Positions 25,861 through 35,308 of a DNA stretch of 52,207 nt are shown here, in pieces. Origin of the DNA: Betaproteobacteria bacterium (lineage in GTDB: Bacteria; Pseudomonadota; Gammaproteobacteria; Burkholderiales; SG8-41). Within the stretch, counting starts at the first letter, position 1; every line of letters starts with the position of its first letter. The DNA lies in the NCBI GenBank assembly GCA_003820645.1, contig RPOR01000011.1, positions 1-52,207 on the forward strand, in the 5' to 3' direction. The position numbers and the translations under genes were made by a program. The notes under the pieces were generated by a model. It was given only the letters and a program-made list of their open reading frames with translations. It had not been told where the DNA came from and ran no database searches.

Positions 25861-27702
25861 TCAGGCGGCGGTCGCCTGGTCGACACGGCTCGCCCGCTTG
25901 CGGTCGTGCTCCTTCAGATGACGCTTGCGGATGCGGATGGACTTCGGTGTGATCTCGACCAGTTCGTCATCGGCAATGAATTCGATTGCCGACTCCAGCG
26001 TGACCTGGATCGGCGGCACCAGGCGCACGGCTTCATCGGTGCCGGAGGCGCGCACGTTGGTCAGCTGCTTGCCCTTGATCGGATTGACGACGAGATCATT
26101 GTCGCGGCTGTGGATGCCGATGATGATGCCTTCATAAAGCGGGTCGCCGGGGCTGACGAACATGCGGCCGCGCTCCTGCAGCTTCCACAGCGCGTAGGCG
26201 ACGGCGTTGCCGTCTTCAGCGGAAATGAGCACGCCGTTGCGGCGCTCTTCCATGTCGGGTTTCATCGGGCCGTAATCATCGAATACGTGGCTCATGATGC
26301 CGGTGCCGCGCGTCATGGTCATGAAGTCGGACTGGAAGCCGATCAATCCGCGCGCCGGAATGCGGTAATCGAGGCGTACCCGGCCCTTGCCGTCCGACTG
26401 CATGTCCTGCAGGTCGCCGCGGCGGGAGCCCAGTGCCTCCATGACCGCGCCCTGATTGGCCTCGTCGACGTCGACGGTGAGCATTTCGTACGGTTCCTGT
26501 TTCTCACCGTTGACTTCGCGGATTACCACACGCGGACGTGAAACGGCGAGTTCGTAGCCTTCGCGCCGCATGTTTTCCAGCAGGATGGTCAGGTGCAGTT
26601 CGCCGCGACCGGAAACCTCGAACACATCGGCGTCCGCCGTCTCCTCGACCTTCAGTGCGACGTTGCTCATGACTTCGCGCTGCAGGCGTTCGCGCAACTG
26701 GCGGCTGGTGACGTATTTGCCTTCGCGGCCGGCGAGCGGCGACGTATTGACCTGGAAATTCATGGTCAGTGTCGGCTCGTCCACTTTGAGCATCGGCAGC
26801 GCTTCCGGGCGCTCGGGGTCGGTCAGCGTGATGCCGATGCCGACTTCATCGATGCCGTTGACCAGCACGATGTCGCCGGCCTGGGCTTCGGTGATCTGCA
26901 CGCGCTCGAGGCCGCGGAAGCCAAGGATCTGGTTGACCTTGGCCATGACCGGGGCCGACCCGGGCCCCTTGAGCACGGCGACCTGCTGGCCGGGACGGAT
27001 GCGTCCGCGATTGACGCGGCCGATGCCGATTTTGCCGACATAGCTCGAATAATCGAGCGAGCAGATCTGCAGCTGCAGCGGGCCATCGGCATCGTCTTTG
27101 CGCATCGGCACGTTGGCAAGTATGGCTTCGAACAGCGGCTCCAGCGTGCCTTCGCGCGCAGCGGGATCATTGCTGGCATAACCATTCAGCGCCGAGGCGT
27201 AGACCACCGGGAAATCCAGCTGCTCTTCGGTCGCGCCGAGCTTGTCGAACAAATCGAAAGTCTGGTTGACCACCCAGTCGGTGCGCGCGCCGGGACGGTC
27301 AATCTTGTTGACGACGACGATGGGTTTGAGGCCGAGCGCCAGCGCCTTGCGGGTGACGAAGCGCGTCTGCGGCATCGGGCCTTCAACGGCATCGACCAGC
27401 AGCAGCACGCCATCCACCATCGACAGCACGCGCTCGACTTCACCGCCGAAATCCGCATGGCCGGGCGTATCGACAATATTGATCAGCGTGCCCTTCCAGG
27501 TGACGGCGCAGTTCTTGGCGAGGATGGTGATGCCACGCTCGCGCTCGAGGTCATTTGAATCCATTACGCGCTCGGCAATCTGCTCGTGCGCGGCGAAAGT
27601 GCCGGACTGGCGCAGCAGTTTGTCGACGAGGGTGGTCTTGCCGTGATCGACGTGAGCGATGATGGCGATGTTGCGTAACGGGCGTTGCTCGGTGGCGGAC
27701 AC
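25861..27702 (-). CDS. typA: Ribosome-associated GTPase TypA/BipA
   Basis: Translational GTPase that helps ribosome assembly and stress adaptation. The 613-aa protein has the G1 motif [11 protein letters not shown] near residue 15, the effector-loop ERERGITI near 52, the G3 [10 protein letters not shown] near 78 and the G4 NKIDRPGA near 130, followed by the EF-G-like beta-barrel domains and the TypA-specific C-terminal domain ([17 protein letters not shown]). Length agrees with the family. The start codon is a GTG (cds begins GTGTCCGCC); no better start lies nearby. A candidate -10 TACAAT lies 30 nt upstream. Confidence 0.96.
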   Translation of the reverse strand: MSATEQRPLRNIAIIAHVDHGKTTLVDKLLRQSGTFAAHEQIAERVMDSNDLERERGITILAKNCAVTWKGTLINIVDTPGHADFGGEVERVLSMVDGVLLLVDAVEGPMPQTRFVTRKALALGLKPIVVVNKIDRPGARTDWVVNQTFDLFDKLGATEEQLDFPVVYASALNGYASNDPAAREGTLEPLFEAILANVPMRKDDADGPLQLQICSLDYSSYVGKIGIGRVNRGRIRPGQQVAVLKGPGSAPVMAKVNQILGFRGLERVQITEAQAGDIVLVNGIDEVGIGITLTDPERPEALPMLKVDEPTLTMNFQVNTSPLAGREGKYVTSRQLRERLQREVMSNVALKVEETADADVFEVSGRGELHLTILLENMRREGYELAVSRPRVVIREVNGEKQEPYEMLTVDVDEANQGAVMEALGSRRGDLQDMQSDGKGRVRLDYRIPARGLIGFQSDFMTMTRGTGIMSHVFDDYGPMKPDMEERRNGVLISAEDGNAVAYALWKLQERGRMFVSPGDPLYEGIIIGIHSRDNDLVVNPIKGKQLTNVRASGTDEAVRLVPPIQVTLESAIEFIADDELVEITPKSIRIRKRHLKEHDRKRASRVDQATAA

Positions 27703-28214
27703 GGGGGAGGGGCCTTGAAAAAAGGGGCGGATTGTAGCACGAGCAACGTGCTATTGCCTTGAATTTCCGGACTTTTCCGAGGGGGCGTCAGTTGCCGCCA
27801 TGGTCGGTGCTGTTGCTGTTTCCCGGAAAAACCTCGCTATTTCCAGCACTTGCAGGTATAGTGCGCGCACTTTGCAGCGACCTTGGGCCGTTTGTCGCTG
27901 TCGAATGCATCTGTCCCTGACCCCTTCGATTTCAGCTCCCTTCCCTGAATAGCTGCTTCCGCCACGGTTAGCGACGATACCCGTGCGCCGGTGGCCGCAG
28001 CCGCGATTTGTTCGCGGCCTGCCTCACAGCTAGTGGCATCTCCTGCGCGTTTATTGCTGGAAAACTTCCTGGCTTTCGAGCCACGGAAGTCACGGAGTTC
28101 ACCGAAACAGGAATGCCGCGTCGGCCCGGCCACGCGAGCGATCCTGATTTTCCGGTGTTCCTCGTGGCTGATCTGCGGTTTTCCGGTTGCTGTGCTTTTA
28201 GAAAGTAATTACTC
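27703..28214. other. Intergenic region between typA and the DEAD-box helicase (512 bp)
   Basis: No gene is supported here; the short ORFs in the track overlap in several frames and have no recognisable content. A likely typA -10 (TACAAT on the minus strand, 27731-27736) sits next to an inverted repeat TAGCACG/CGTGCTA (27735-27753). Around 28079-28169 there is an imperfect inverted repeat. The segment TCTGTCCCTGACCCC near 27910 looks like fossil intergenic repeat sequence. The helicase gene begins after GAAAG with AT-rich flanks. Confidence 0.7.
28079..28169. repeat. Imperfect inverted repeat, probable degenerate intergenic repeat
   Basis: AGCCACGGAAGTCACGG (28079-28095) is matched in reverse by CCGGTGTTCCTCGTGGCT (28152-28169), with about 56 bp between. 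The arms resemble the CCACGGA-CACGGAG palindromic intergenic sequence found scattered in many proteobacteria. Several mismatches suggest decay. Confidence 0.4.
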
Positions 28215-29486
28215 ATGTCTTTTGCCTCATTGAACCTGAATCCCGAACTCGTACAGGCGCTTGCCGCCGCGGGTTACACCGAACCGACGCCCGTGCAGGC
28301 GAAATCGATTCCGCCTGCGCTGACCGGTTTTGACCTGATGGTCTCGGCCCCCACCGGCACCGGCAAGACCGCAGCCTTCGTGCTGCCGGCGCTGCAACGC
28401 CTGGCACTGGCCCCGGCCAAGCATGGCCGTGGCCCGCGCGTGCTGGTGCTGACACCGACGCGCGAACTGGCGATGCAGGTGACCGCTGCCGTCGACAAGT
28501 ACTGCAAGTTCATGCGCCATATGCGCACCGGCACGGTGCTCGGCGGCATGCCCTACCCGAAACAGCGCCGGCTGCTCGAACAGTCGCTCGATGTGCTCGT
28601 CGCGACACCCGGCCGGCTGATCGATTTCATCGACCAGGGTAAGGTCGATTTCTCGCGCCTCGAACTGCTGGTGCTCGACGAAGCCGACCGCATGCTCGAC
28701 ATGGGCTTCATCGAGCCGGTCAAGCGCATTGCCGCAAAAACCCCGGCAACGCGCCAGACCATGCTGTTCTCGGCCACTCTCGACGGCAATATCGCGAAGC
28801 TTGCCCGCGAACTGCTGCGCGATCCGCAGCGCATTGAAGTCGCGGCGCCTGAGCAGAAGCACGAAAACATCGCGCAGCGCCTGCATTATGTCGACGACGG
28901 CAGCCACAAGCATCGTCTGCTCGAGCACGTGCTCAGCGAAGAAGGCCAGGCGCAGGTCATCGTGTTCACCGCGACCAAGCATGGTGCAGACCGCCTTGCC
29001 GACAAGCTGTTCCACGGCGGGCATGATGCCGCAGCGCTGCACGGCAACATGAACCAGTCACAGCGTAACCGCACGCTGGCGCGGCTGCGCAGCGGCGCGG
29101 TGCGCGTGCTGGTGGCCACCGACGTCGCCGCGCGCGGCATCGACGTGGCGAGCATTTCGCACGTGATCAATTTCGACCTGCCGAAGGTGGCCGAGGACTA
29201 TGTCCACCGCATCGGCCGCACCGGCCGCGCCGGCGCATCCGGCACGGCGATCTCCTTTGCTTCGTCGGACGACGTGCGCCAGCTGAAACAGATCGAGCGC
29301 TATATCGGTCGCACCATCGAGCGCTGGTCGGCGCCGGGCTTCGAGGCAAAGAATCCGCTGCGCACTGACAGTGCCAAACGCACCGACCGCCGTCCGCCGC
29401 CCGGCGCACGGCGCGGTGCGCCGCCGGCACGCGGCGGTTTCCGCTCCGACAACCGCCGTGGCGCGGGTGCCGGTCGCGCACGTTAA
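28215..29486 (+). CDS. DEAD-box RNA helicase (RhlE-like)
   Basis: ATP-dependent RNA helicase acting in ribosome assembly or RNA decay. The 423-aa protein has all core motifs: Q motif (GYTEPTPVQAKSIPP) near 18, Walker A APTGTGKT near 44, PTRELAMQ near 80, VLDEADRMLDMGF near 155, SAT near 188, and ATDVAARGIDV with HRIGRTGRAG near 300-335. The last 40 residues are rich in Arg, Gly and Pro (GARRGAPPARGGFRSDN), a typical unstructured RNA-binding tail. RhlE is the closest subgroup by eye; RhlB and SrmB are less likely. It stands alone and is closed by a terminator. Confidence 0.93.
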   Translation: MSFASLNLNPELVQALAAAGYTEPTPVQAKSIPPALTGFDLMVSAPTGTGKTAAFVLPALQRLALAPAKHGRGPRVLVLTPTRELAMQVTAAVDKYCKFMRHMRTGTVLGGMPYPKQRRLLEQSLDVLVATPGRLIDFIDQGKVDFSRLELLVLDEADRMLDMGFIEPVKRIAAKTPATRQTMLFSATLDGNIAKLARELLRDPQRIEVAAPEQKHENIAQRLHYVDDGSHKHRLLEHVLSEEGQAQVIVFTATKHGADRLADKLFHGGHDAAALHGNMNQSQRNRTLARLRSGAVRVLVATDVAARGIDVASISHVINFDLPKVAEDYVHRIGRTGRAGASGTAISFASSDDVRQLKQIERYIGRTIERWSAPGFEAKNPLRTDSAKRTDRRPPPGARRGAPPARGGFRSDNRRGAGAGRAR

Positions 29487-29532
29487 GGCCAACCGCGGCC
29501 GCCTGCGCAGTATCTGCAGACCAGCAGGCAAG

Positions 29533-29567
29533 TCCCCCGATGCCGCAAGGTGCCGGGGGATTTTTTT
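29533..29567 (+). terminator. Rho-independent terminator after the helicase gene
   Basis: TCCCCCG pairs with CGGGGGA across a 14-nt loop that can form a small inner stem, followed by seven T residues. It lies 47 nt after the helicase stop codon and isolates it from the operon that follows. Confidence 0.85.
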
Positions 29568-29591
29568 CATCTCATCGGGTGGCCGTTTTGA

Positions 29592-29620
29592 TTGATTTTC
29601 GCGGGGTGTGCCATTACAGT
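29592..29620 (+). promoter_or_regulatory. Candidate promoter of the molybdenum-hydroxylase operon
   Basis: TTGATT, a 17-bp spacer and TACAGT (4 of 6 matches each) lie between the helicase terminator and the CoxG-like gene, giving a leader of about 20 nt. Confidence 0.35.
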
Positions 29621-29646
29621 AAACCGCTTTCACTGCGGCATCCATC

Positions 29647-30111
29647 ATGAAATTCAGCGGGGAGATTCTGGTCGCTGCACCGCGCGACGCGGTGTTTGCG
29701 AAACTGCAGGACATCCGTTTTTTTGCATCCTGCATCGACGGCGTGCGCGACCTGAAACCGCTCGACGAAAAACGCTTCGACGCGGTGCTGGAGACCAAGG
29801 TGGCTTATATGCGCTTCAAGTTCAAGGTGACCGTGGAGTTGACCGAGGTGGTGGCGCCGGAGTTGATTGCTGCAAAAATCGAAGGGGCGCCGATGGGTCT
29901 GGTCGGGCGGCTGACTGCAACCTCGGCAACGCGGTTGATCGCGGCGGGCGAGCAGACGACGATCCGGTACGAAATCGATACCGCGCTGACCGGCAAGCTG
30001 GGCAGCATCGGGCAACCGGTACTGAAGGCCAAAGCGAAGGACATGGAAAAACAGTTTGCGAAAAATCTGGGCGCCGCATTTGCGCCGGCAGCAGCGCAGG
30101 GGGCGGCATGA
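29647..30111 (+). CDS. CoxG-like SRPBCC-family protein
   Basis: Small protein (154 aa) of the START/SRPBCC ligand-binding fold, related to CoxG, which helps recruit or assemble molybdenum CO dehydrogenase at the membrane in Oligotropha. It shows the family start (MKFSGEILVAAPRDAVFAKL), the central TVELTEVVAPELI and the late KAKDMEKQFAKNL helix. The C-terminus ends in Ala/Pro-rich sequence without a membrane helix. It overlaps the FAD subunit gene by ATGA, which ties it to the hydroxylase. Here it likely supports a non-CO hydroxylase, since the large subunit lacks the CO-dehydrogenase loop. Confidence 0.88.
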   Translation: MKFSGEILVAAPRDAVFAKLQDIRFFASCIDGVRDLKPLDEKRFDAVLETKVAYMRFKFKVTVELTEVVAPELIAAKIEGAPMGLVGRLTATSATRLIAAGEQTTIRYEIDTALTGKLGSIGQPVLKAKAKDMEKQFAKNLGAAFAPAAAQGAA

Positions 30112-30965
30112 ACCCGTTTGAACTCGCCGAGCCGCGTTCGCTGAAAGCAGCATTGAAACTGCTGGATGCCGGCGACGAGTCGGTGCGCGTTTTCGGCGGT
30201 GGCACTGCGCTGATGCTGATGATGAAGGCCGGCGTTTTCCAGCCGACGCGGCTGATCAGCCTGCGTGGCGTCGAATCGCGTTACGCGAGGGTGACGGCAG
30301 CCAAAGACGGCAGCCTGCACATCGGTGCGCTGACGACGTTGACGACACTGGGTCGCGCGGCGGCCGTGCGCAGCAAGGCGCCGGTCATCGCCGGCACGCT
30401 GCAGACGCTGTCCAATGTCCGCGTGCGCAATGTGGCCACGCTGGGCGGGCATCTCGCGCATGCCGATCCGCACATGGACCTGCCGCCGGTGCTGATTGCG
30501 CTCGATGCTCAGGTGGTGACGGCAGCAACCGCCGGATTGCGTACGCTGGCGGTGGCTGATCTCTTCACCGGTTATTACGAAACCGCGCTGGCACGCAATG
30601 AGCTGATCAGCGAGGTGATCGTGCCGGCGCAAACCGGTCGCCGTTCCGCCTATGTCAAACTGACCACGCGCGCGGCCGACGACTGGCCGACGCTGGGCAT
30701 TGCGGTGTCGCTGCAGACGGACGGCAGGGTCATCGAGGACGCGCGATTCGTCGTCGGCGCCGCCACCGAAAAGCCGCTGCGCCTGCCGTCAGTGGAGGCT
30801 GTGCTGCGCGGCGCAACGGCAGATGACGCGGTGCTGGCGCGCGCCGGCGAAGCGGCCGCGGCGGCAGCGGAACTGGTGGGTGATGCCCGCGGTTCAGCCG
30901 CTTACAAGACCGAACTGCTGCGGGTGTACGCAGGGCGCGCGGTGCGCAAGGCGCTGGCCGCCTGA
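30108..30965 (+). CDS. FAD-binding (medium) subunit of a molybdenum hydroxylase
   Basis: Electron-transfer subunit of a xanthine dehydrogenase-type enzyme. The 285-aa protein has the FAD signatures VFGGGTALMLMMKAG near residue 27, and TLQTLSNVRVRNVATLGGHLAHADP near 110, where the second glycine motif binds FAD pyrophosphate. The C-terminal CO-dehydrogenase flavoprotein domain follows (ARFVVGAATEKPLRLPSVEA). The track ORF runs upstream in another gene's region; the ATG at 30108 overlaps the CoxG-like stop and gives the usual family length. It passes electrons from the 2Fe-2S subunit to an acceptor. Confidence 0.93.
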   Translation: MNPFELAEPRSLKAALKLLDAGDESVRVFGGGTALMLMMKAGVFQPTRLISLRGVESRYARVTAAKDGSLHIGALTTLTTLGRAAAVRSKAPVIAGTLQTLSNVRVRNVATLGGHLAHADPHMDLPPVLIALDAQVVTAATAGLRTLAVADLFTGYYETALARNELISEVIVPAQTGRRSAYVKLTTRAADDWPTLGIAVSLQTDGRVIEDARFVVGAATEKPLRLPSVEAVLRGATADDAVLARAGEAAAAAAELVGDARGSAAYKTELLRVYAGRAVRKALAA

Positions 30966-30986
30966 TCCGCTTCCAGGAGCAAAGCT

Positions 30987-33293
30987 TTGGCAACCACATC
31001 AGGCAACAGCAAATCCGGCGCGGCCGAATTTTCGGCGCTCGGCCGTTCGATCCCGCGCGTCGAGGCGCGGGCCAAGGTCACGGGGCGCGCCGAGTATGTG
31101 CACAATCTGCGCCTGCCCGGCATGCTGTACGGGAGGATCCATCGCAGTACGGTGGCACATGCGCGCATCCGCAGCGTCGACGTCTCGGCGGCACAGGCCG
31201 TGCCCGGCGTCTACGCGGTCTACACCGCTGCCGACGTCCAGAGACTGATCCCCGAGCCGTATTACGGCCCCGCGTTCCACGACCAGCCCATACTCGCGCT
31301 CGGCAAGGTGCATCATGTCGGGGAGCCGGTGGCGCTGGTGCTGGCGGCCGATCCGCATGTCGCTGACGCCGCCGCGCAGCTGATCGTCGCGGATTACGAG
31401 GAACTACCGGCCGTGTTCGACGAAGTCGAGGCGATGACCTCGGCAGCCGTCGTGCATGAGGTGCTGAAGCCGGCGGGCACGTTTCCCGACCTCAAACACC
31501 TGAAGGGCAAACGCGACACCAATATCGCGCTGGATTTTCACCTGCGCCGGGGTGATGTGCAGAAAGCGTTTGCCGAAGCCGACCACGTGTTCGAACACAC
31601 CTTCCGCACCCAGCAGGTCCTGCATCTGCCGCTGGAGCCGTTCGTCACGGTTGCCGATCCGACGCCCAGTCAGCTGGTGATTCATACCGCGTCGCAAAGC
31701 CCGTCGTTTGTGCGCATCGAGATCGCGCGTCTGCTCGGCTGGCCGGAGAACAGGGTGCGGGTAAAAGTGCCGTATCTCGGCGGCGGTTTCGGCGCCAAGC
31801 TCTACATCAAGCTCGAAGCGCTGGCGGCGGCGGCGGCCCTGCTTGCCGGGCGGCCGGTGAAAATCGCCCTGACCATGGAAGAGCAGTTCTACACGCTGAC
31901 CAAGCACGCGACGACGCTGCGCATCAAGAGCGGCGTGACCAAGGACGGGAAAATTACCGTCCGCGAATGCGAAGTATGGTGGAACGGCGGCGCCTATGCC
32001 GACATCGGGCCGCGCATTACGCAGAAATCCGGATTTACCGCGCCGGGACCGTACGACATCGACCATGTCAGCATTGACTCCTACTCGTTGTATACCAACC
32101 TGCCGCCGGCTGGAGCGCTGCGCGGCTTCGGCATTCCGCAGCTGGTGTGGGCTTATGAAAGTCACACCGACATGATCGCGAAAGCGCTGCACATGGATCC
32201 GCTGGCGATCCGCCGCATCAACATCCTGCGTGAAGGCCGGCCGCAGGCAACCGGCACGCTGATGCGCGACGCCGGGATTGACCCGGTGCTCGAGCGCCTG
32301 GCGCAGCGCATGGCCTGGGAAAAGCCGTTCGACAAAGGCTCCGGCACCATCCGTCGCGGCCGCGGCATCGCCATCGGTTTCAAGGCGAGCATTTCGCCGA
32401 CGACCTCGGTGGCCATCGTCAATATCAGCGCCGACGGCAGCTGCAACGTGTATTGCAGCACCGTGGACATGGGGCAGGGCTCGGACACCGCGATGGCGCA
32501 GATCGTCGCCGAGGCGCTGGGCATCCCGGTGGCATCGGTGACGCTGGTGCATCCCGACACTGATGTCACGCCGTACGACATGGCGACGCTGGGCTCGCGC
32601 TCGACCTACCACATGGGCCATGCGGTGAAGAACGCGGCGGAAGATGCGCGCGACAAACTGTTGCAGCTCGCGCGCGATGTCGGCCTGTCGGCGGAGACCA
32701 CGCCGATCCCCGACATCTTCCGCAAGAAATACGGCATGCAGGCCGGCAACATCGTCGGCGTCGGCAGCTTCATCCCGCCCTATACGCCGCCCGAATCCGG
32801 CACCGGGCAGACGCCGGACGCGACGCCGTTCTGGATGATCGGTGCCACCGGCGCCGAAGTCGAAGTCGACACCGAGACGGGTGAATTCAAGGTCACGCGG
32901 CTGGTGAACCTGGTCGACGTCGGCCGGCCGGTCAACCCGGCGATCGTCGAGACCCAGATTTCCGGTGCGACCATCATGCAACTGGGTTTCACGCTGTCAG
33001 AACGCATGGATTTCGATGCCGGGCAGGTGACCAATGCCTCGCTGGCCGATTACAAGATTCCGGGCATGCGCGACATCCCGGCGATGATGGAAAACGAAGC
33101 CGTCGACATGGTCCAGCATTCCGGTCCGTTCGGCGCCAAGGGCGTCGGCGAGAGCGGTACCTTCGGTGTCTCGCCGGCGATCGCCAGCGCCATTGATGAC
33201 GCAGTCGGCGTGCGGCTGACCAGCCTGCCGCTGACCGCGGAAGCGGTTTATCGCGGCTTGCGCGCGCAAGCGGGCAAGCCGCTGCAGGATTGA
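30987..33293 (+). CDS. Molybdopterin-binding (large) subunit of a xanthine dehydrogenase-family hydroxylase
   Basis: Catalytic subunit expected to hydroxylate a carbon in a heteroaromatic, aromatic or aldehyde substrate. The 768-aa protein has the aldehyde oxidase N-domain (RSIPRVEARAKVTGRAEYV), the GGGFGAKLYIK motif near 260, PPAGALRGFGIPQ near 365 and the C-terminal GAKGVGESGTFG with the catalytic base Glu. The AYxCSFR active-site loop of true CO dehydrogenase is not present; this position reads as the RGFG type of other hydroxylases. The start is TTG, supported by CAGGAG 7 nt upstream. Substrate cannot be deduced. Confidence 0.92.
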   Translation: MATTSGNSKSGAAEFSALGRSIPRVEARAKVTGRAEYVHNLRLPGMLYGRIHRSTVAHARIRSVDVSAAQAVPGVYAVYTAADVQRLIPEPYYGPAFHDQPILALGKVHHVGEPVALVLAADPHVADAAAQLIVADYEELPAVFDEVEAMTSAAVVHEVLKPAGTFPDLKHLKGKRDTNIALDFHLRRGDVQKAFAEADHVFEHTFRTQQVLHLPLEPFVTVADPTPSQLVIHTASQSPSFVRIEIARLLGWPENRVRVKVPYLGGGFGAKLYIKLEALAAAAALLAGRPVKIALTMEEQFYTLTKHATTLRIKSGVTKDGKITVRECEVWWNGGAYADIGPRITQKSGFTAPGPYDIDHVSIDSYSLYTNLPPAGALRGFGIPQLVWAYESHTDMIAKALHMDPLAIRRINILREGRPQATGTLMRDAGIDPVLERLAQRMAWEKPFDKGSGTIRRGRGIAIGFKASISPTTSVAIVNISADGSCNVYCSTVDMGQGSDTAMAQIVAEALGIPVASVTLVHPDTDVTPYDMATLGSRSTYHMGHAVKNAAEDARDKLLQLARDVGLSAETTPIPDIFRKKYGMQAGNIVGVGSFIPPYTPPESGTGQTPDATPFWMIGATGAEVEVDTETGEFKVTRLVNLVDVGRPVNPAIVETQISGATIMQLGFTLSERMDFDAGQVTNASLADYKIPGMRDIPAMMENEAVDMVQHSGPFGAKGVGESGTFGVSPAIASAIDDAVGVRLTSLPLTAEAVYRGLRAQAGKPLQD

Positions 33294-33295
33294 TC

Positions 33296-33340
33296 GTTAC
33301 CAAAATGCGCATGACTAAAATGAACGTGACCAAAATGAGC
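33296..33340. repeat. Three-copy 15-bp tandem repeat at the start of the 2Fe-2S subunit gene
   Basis: Three consecutive copies of a unit close to RTGACYAAAATGARC (GTTACCAAAATGCGC, ATGACTAAAATGAAC, GTGACCAAAATGAGC). As 15 is a multiple of three, copy-number changes would keep the frame. Each copy brings in-frame ATG or GTG codons. Confidence 0.8.
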
Positions 33341-33814
33341 ATGAGCACAACGCACAAGAACATTTCCTTCCAGTTGAACGGCCGCCCGGCCACGGCGCAC
33401 GCCGGCAACCACCAGAACCTGGTCGAGCTGCTGCAGGGACAGGGCCTGTTCGGCGCGCGCGAGAGCTGCGGGCAGGGACTCTGCGGCTGCTGCACGGTGG
33501 TGGTCAATGGCACTGCAGTGTCCGGTTGTTTGACCATGGCGACGCTTGTCGACGGCGCCGACGTGCGCACCATTGAAGACAGTGCCGATGGCCAGCTTGA
33601 TGCCGTGCAACGGGCCTTTATCGATACCGGGGCTTTCCAGTGCGGCTTCTGCACCCCTGGCTTCATCCTGATGACGCGGCAATTGCTCGAGGAGCATCCC
33701 GATCCGACGGACGACGAAATCCGCCATTACCTCGCGGGCAACCTGTGCCGCTGCGCGGCGTATACGGAAATCATCAAGGCCGTGCGGCTGGCGGCGCAGA
33801 AGCGCAAGGAGTGA
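33341..33814 (+). CDS. 2Fe-2S (small) subunit of the molybdenum hydroxylase
   Basis: Carries two [2Fe-2S] clusters linking molybdenum and FAD. The domain has the plant-type ferredoxin motif ESCGQGLCGCC with a later Cys and the helical motif CGFCTPGF...NLCRCAAY. I place the start at MSTTHKN, which gives the family's usual N-terminus (157 aa). The open frame continues up through a 15-bp tandem repeat with alternative starts ATG 33305, 33311, 33320, 33335 and a TTG at 33290 overlapping the large-subunit stop. No clear ribosome site lies before any of them apart from AGGA at 33286-33289, so the true start is uncertain and translation may be coupled. Confidence 0.9.
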   Translation: MSTTHKNISFQLNGRPATAHAGNHQNLVELLQGQGLFGARESCGQGLCGCCTVVVNGTAVSGCLTMATLVDGADVRTIEDSADGQLDAVQRAFIDTGAFQCGFCTPGFILMTRQLLEEHPDPTDDEIRHYLAGNLCRCAAYTEIIKAVRLAAQKRKE

Positions 33815-33816
33815 TC

Positions 33817-35274
33817 ATGAAACGTCCGGCCGGCAATGCCCTCGACCTGCGCGCGTGGCTGGACACCGCCCGCGCGCTGGGCGAACTGCGGGACGTGCGC
33901 GGTGCCGACGCCAGGCTCGAACTGGGCGCGATCAGCGAACTCAACGTCAAGATCGACGGCGCGCCGGCGCTGTTGTTCGACGACATCCAGGGGTGCCCCA
34001 GGGGTTTCCGCGTGGTCACCTGCACCACGGCCAGCCCGGCGCGGCTGTCGTCGATACTGCGCCTGCCGGTTGAACGCAGCCACCATGCGTTGGTACAGAA
34101 ACTGCGCGGCCGGCCCAAGGACTGGCAGACGGATGCGCCGAAATACGAACCGGTGGTCGTCGAGACCGGCCCGGTGCTGGAGAATATCCAGTCGGGCAAG
34201 GACGTCGACATCAACATTTTTCCGTCGCCACTGTGGCACGAGAAAGACGGCGGCCCCTACATCGGCACCGGCTGCTGCGTGGTGACCAAAGACTTCGACA
34301 GCGACTGGGTCAATGTCGGTACCTATCGCGTGATGGTGCATGACAAAAACCATGTCGGCCTCGACATGATCCCGGGCAAGCACGGCGCGATCCAATACGA
34401 GAAATACATGAAAGCCGGCAAGCCGTTCCCGGTCGCGATCGTCGTCGGCTGTGATCCGCTCGGCTACCTGATCTCCGGCATCGAGGTGCCGTTCGGCATG
34501 TGCGAATACAACTACATCGGCGCGATCCTCGGCGAATCGGTATCCGTGGTGCACGGCGAACTGACCGGCCTGCCGATGCCCGCCGGCGCGGAAATCGTGC
34601 TCGAAGGCCACTGTTATCCCGGCGATGTCAGGATCGAAGGGCCGTTCGGCGAATTCCACGGTTATTACCCCGGCAAGGAAGGCACAGCGCCGGTGCTGAC
34701 CGTCGAACGCGTCTATTACCGCAATGACCCGATCATCGTCGGCAGCCCGCCGGCGAAGCCGCCCAACGACTATTCCTATTCCAAGGCGGTGATGCGTTCG
34801 GCACTGCTGTTCGATGCGCTGCTCGCCGCCGGCGTGCCCGACGTACACAGCGTGTGGGCGCATGAAATCGGCGGCGCGCGCATGTTCAACGTGGTGGCAA
34901 TCAAGCAGCGCTATGCCGGCCACGCGCGCCAGGCGGGGCATATCCTCAACCAGTGCGGCGTCGGCGCCTACATGTCGCGCTACACCGTGGTGGTCGACGA
35001 GGACATCGATCCGTCGAACCTGCAGGAAGTGATGTGGGCGGTGGCCACGCGCAGCGATCCCGAGGTCGACATCGACATCATCAAGCGCGGCATGGGCTCG
35101 AAGAACGATCCGATGTTCGTCGCCTACCGTTACAACGCGCCGTACAACTCCAAGGCCATCATCGATGCCTGCCGGCCGTATGATCACCTGCACGAGTTTC
35201 CGGCAGTGGCCGAAGCCAGCAAGCAGCTGCAGGAACAGGTCAAAGCCAAGTGGAAAGATTTGTTCAAGTCATAG
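33817..35274 (+). CDS. UbiD-family decarboxylase
   Basis: Prenylated-FMN-dependent reversible decarboxylase (or carboxylase) of aromatic, heteroaromatic or unsaturated acids. The 485-aa protein follows the UbiD layout: a helical N-terminus, then GTGCCVVTKDFDSDWVNVG near 150-170, the central SGIEVPFGMCEYNYIGAI near 225, and conserved GPFGEFHGYYPG near 285, where Glu lies in the region binding prFMN. AAGGAG lies 5 nt before the ATG. It is directly behind the molybdenum hydroxylase small subunit (2-nt gap), so the two steps are probably linked. No UbiX prenyltransferase is in the window. Other UbiD members act on very different acids, so the substrate is open. Confidence 0.93.
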   Translation: MKRPAGNALDLRAWLDTARALGELRDVRGADARLELGAISELNVKIDGAPALLFDDIQGCPRGFRVVTCTTASPARLSSILRLPVERSHHALVQKLRGRPKDWQTDAPKYEPVVVETGPVLENIQSGKDVDINIFPSPLWHEKDGGPYIGTGCCVVTKDFDSDWVNVGTYRVMVHDKNHVGLDMIPGKHGAIQYEKYMKAGKPFPVAIVVGCDPLGYLISGIEVPFGMCEYNYIGAILGESVSVVHGELTGLPMPAGAEIVLEGHCYPGDVRIEGPFGEFHGYYPGKEGTAPVLTVERVYYRNDPIIVGSPPAKPPNDYSYSKAVMRSALLFDALLAAGVPDVHSVWAHEIGGARMFNVVAIKQRYAGHARQAGHILNQCGVGAYMSRYTVVVDEDIDPSNLQEVMWAVATRSDPEVDIDIIKRGMGSKNDPMFVAYRYNAPYNSKAIIDACRPYDHLHEFPAVAEASKQLQEQVKAKWKDLFKS

Positions 35275-35308
35275 TTTTATATAAGTTATTGATTATAAAT
35301 GATATTTT

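Noticed and set aside
27900-27925. TCTGTCCCTGACCCC segment as remnant of a transposable or REP-linked element
   Set aside because: It resembles sequences often seen in intergenic repeats, but I see no transposase, boundary or second copy in the window.
27837-28208. Small ORFs in both strands between typA and the helicase
   Set aside because: Several overlapping frames compete, none has a ribosome site or recognisable content, and the stretch carries decayed inverted repeats.
31404-32981. 525-aa minus-strand ORF over the molybdenum subunit
   Set aside because: Antisense shadow; the plus-strand frame has intact molybdenum-hydroxylase motifs and operon spacing.
30987-33293. True CO dehydrogenase (coxL)
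   Set aside because: The neighbours (CoxG-, CoxM- and CoxS-like) suggest it, but the AYxCSFR active-site loop with the essential Cys is missing and the RGFG-type loop is present.
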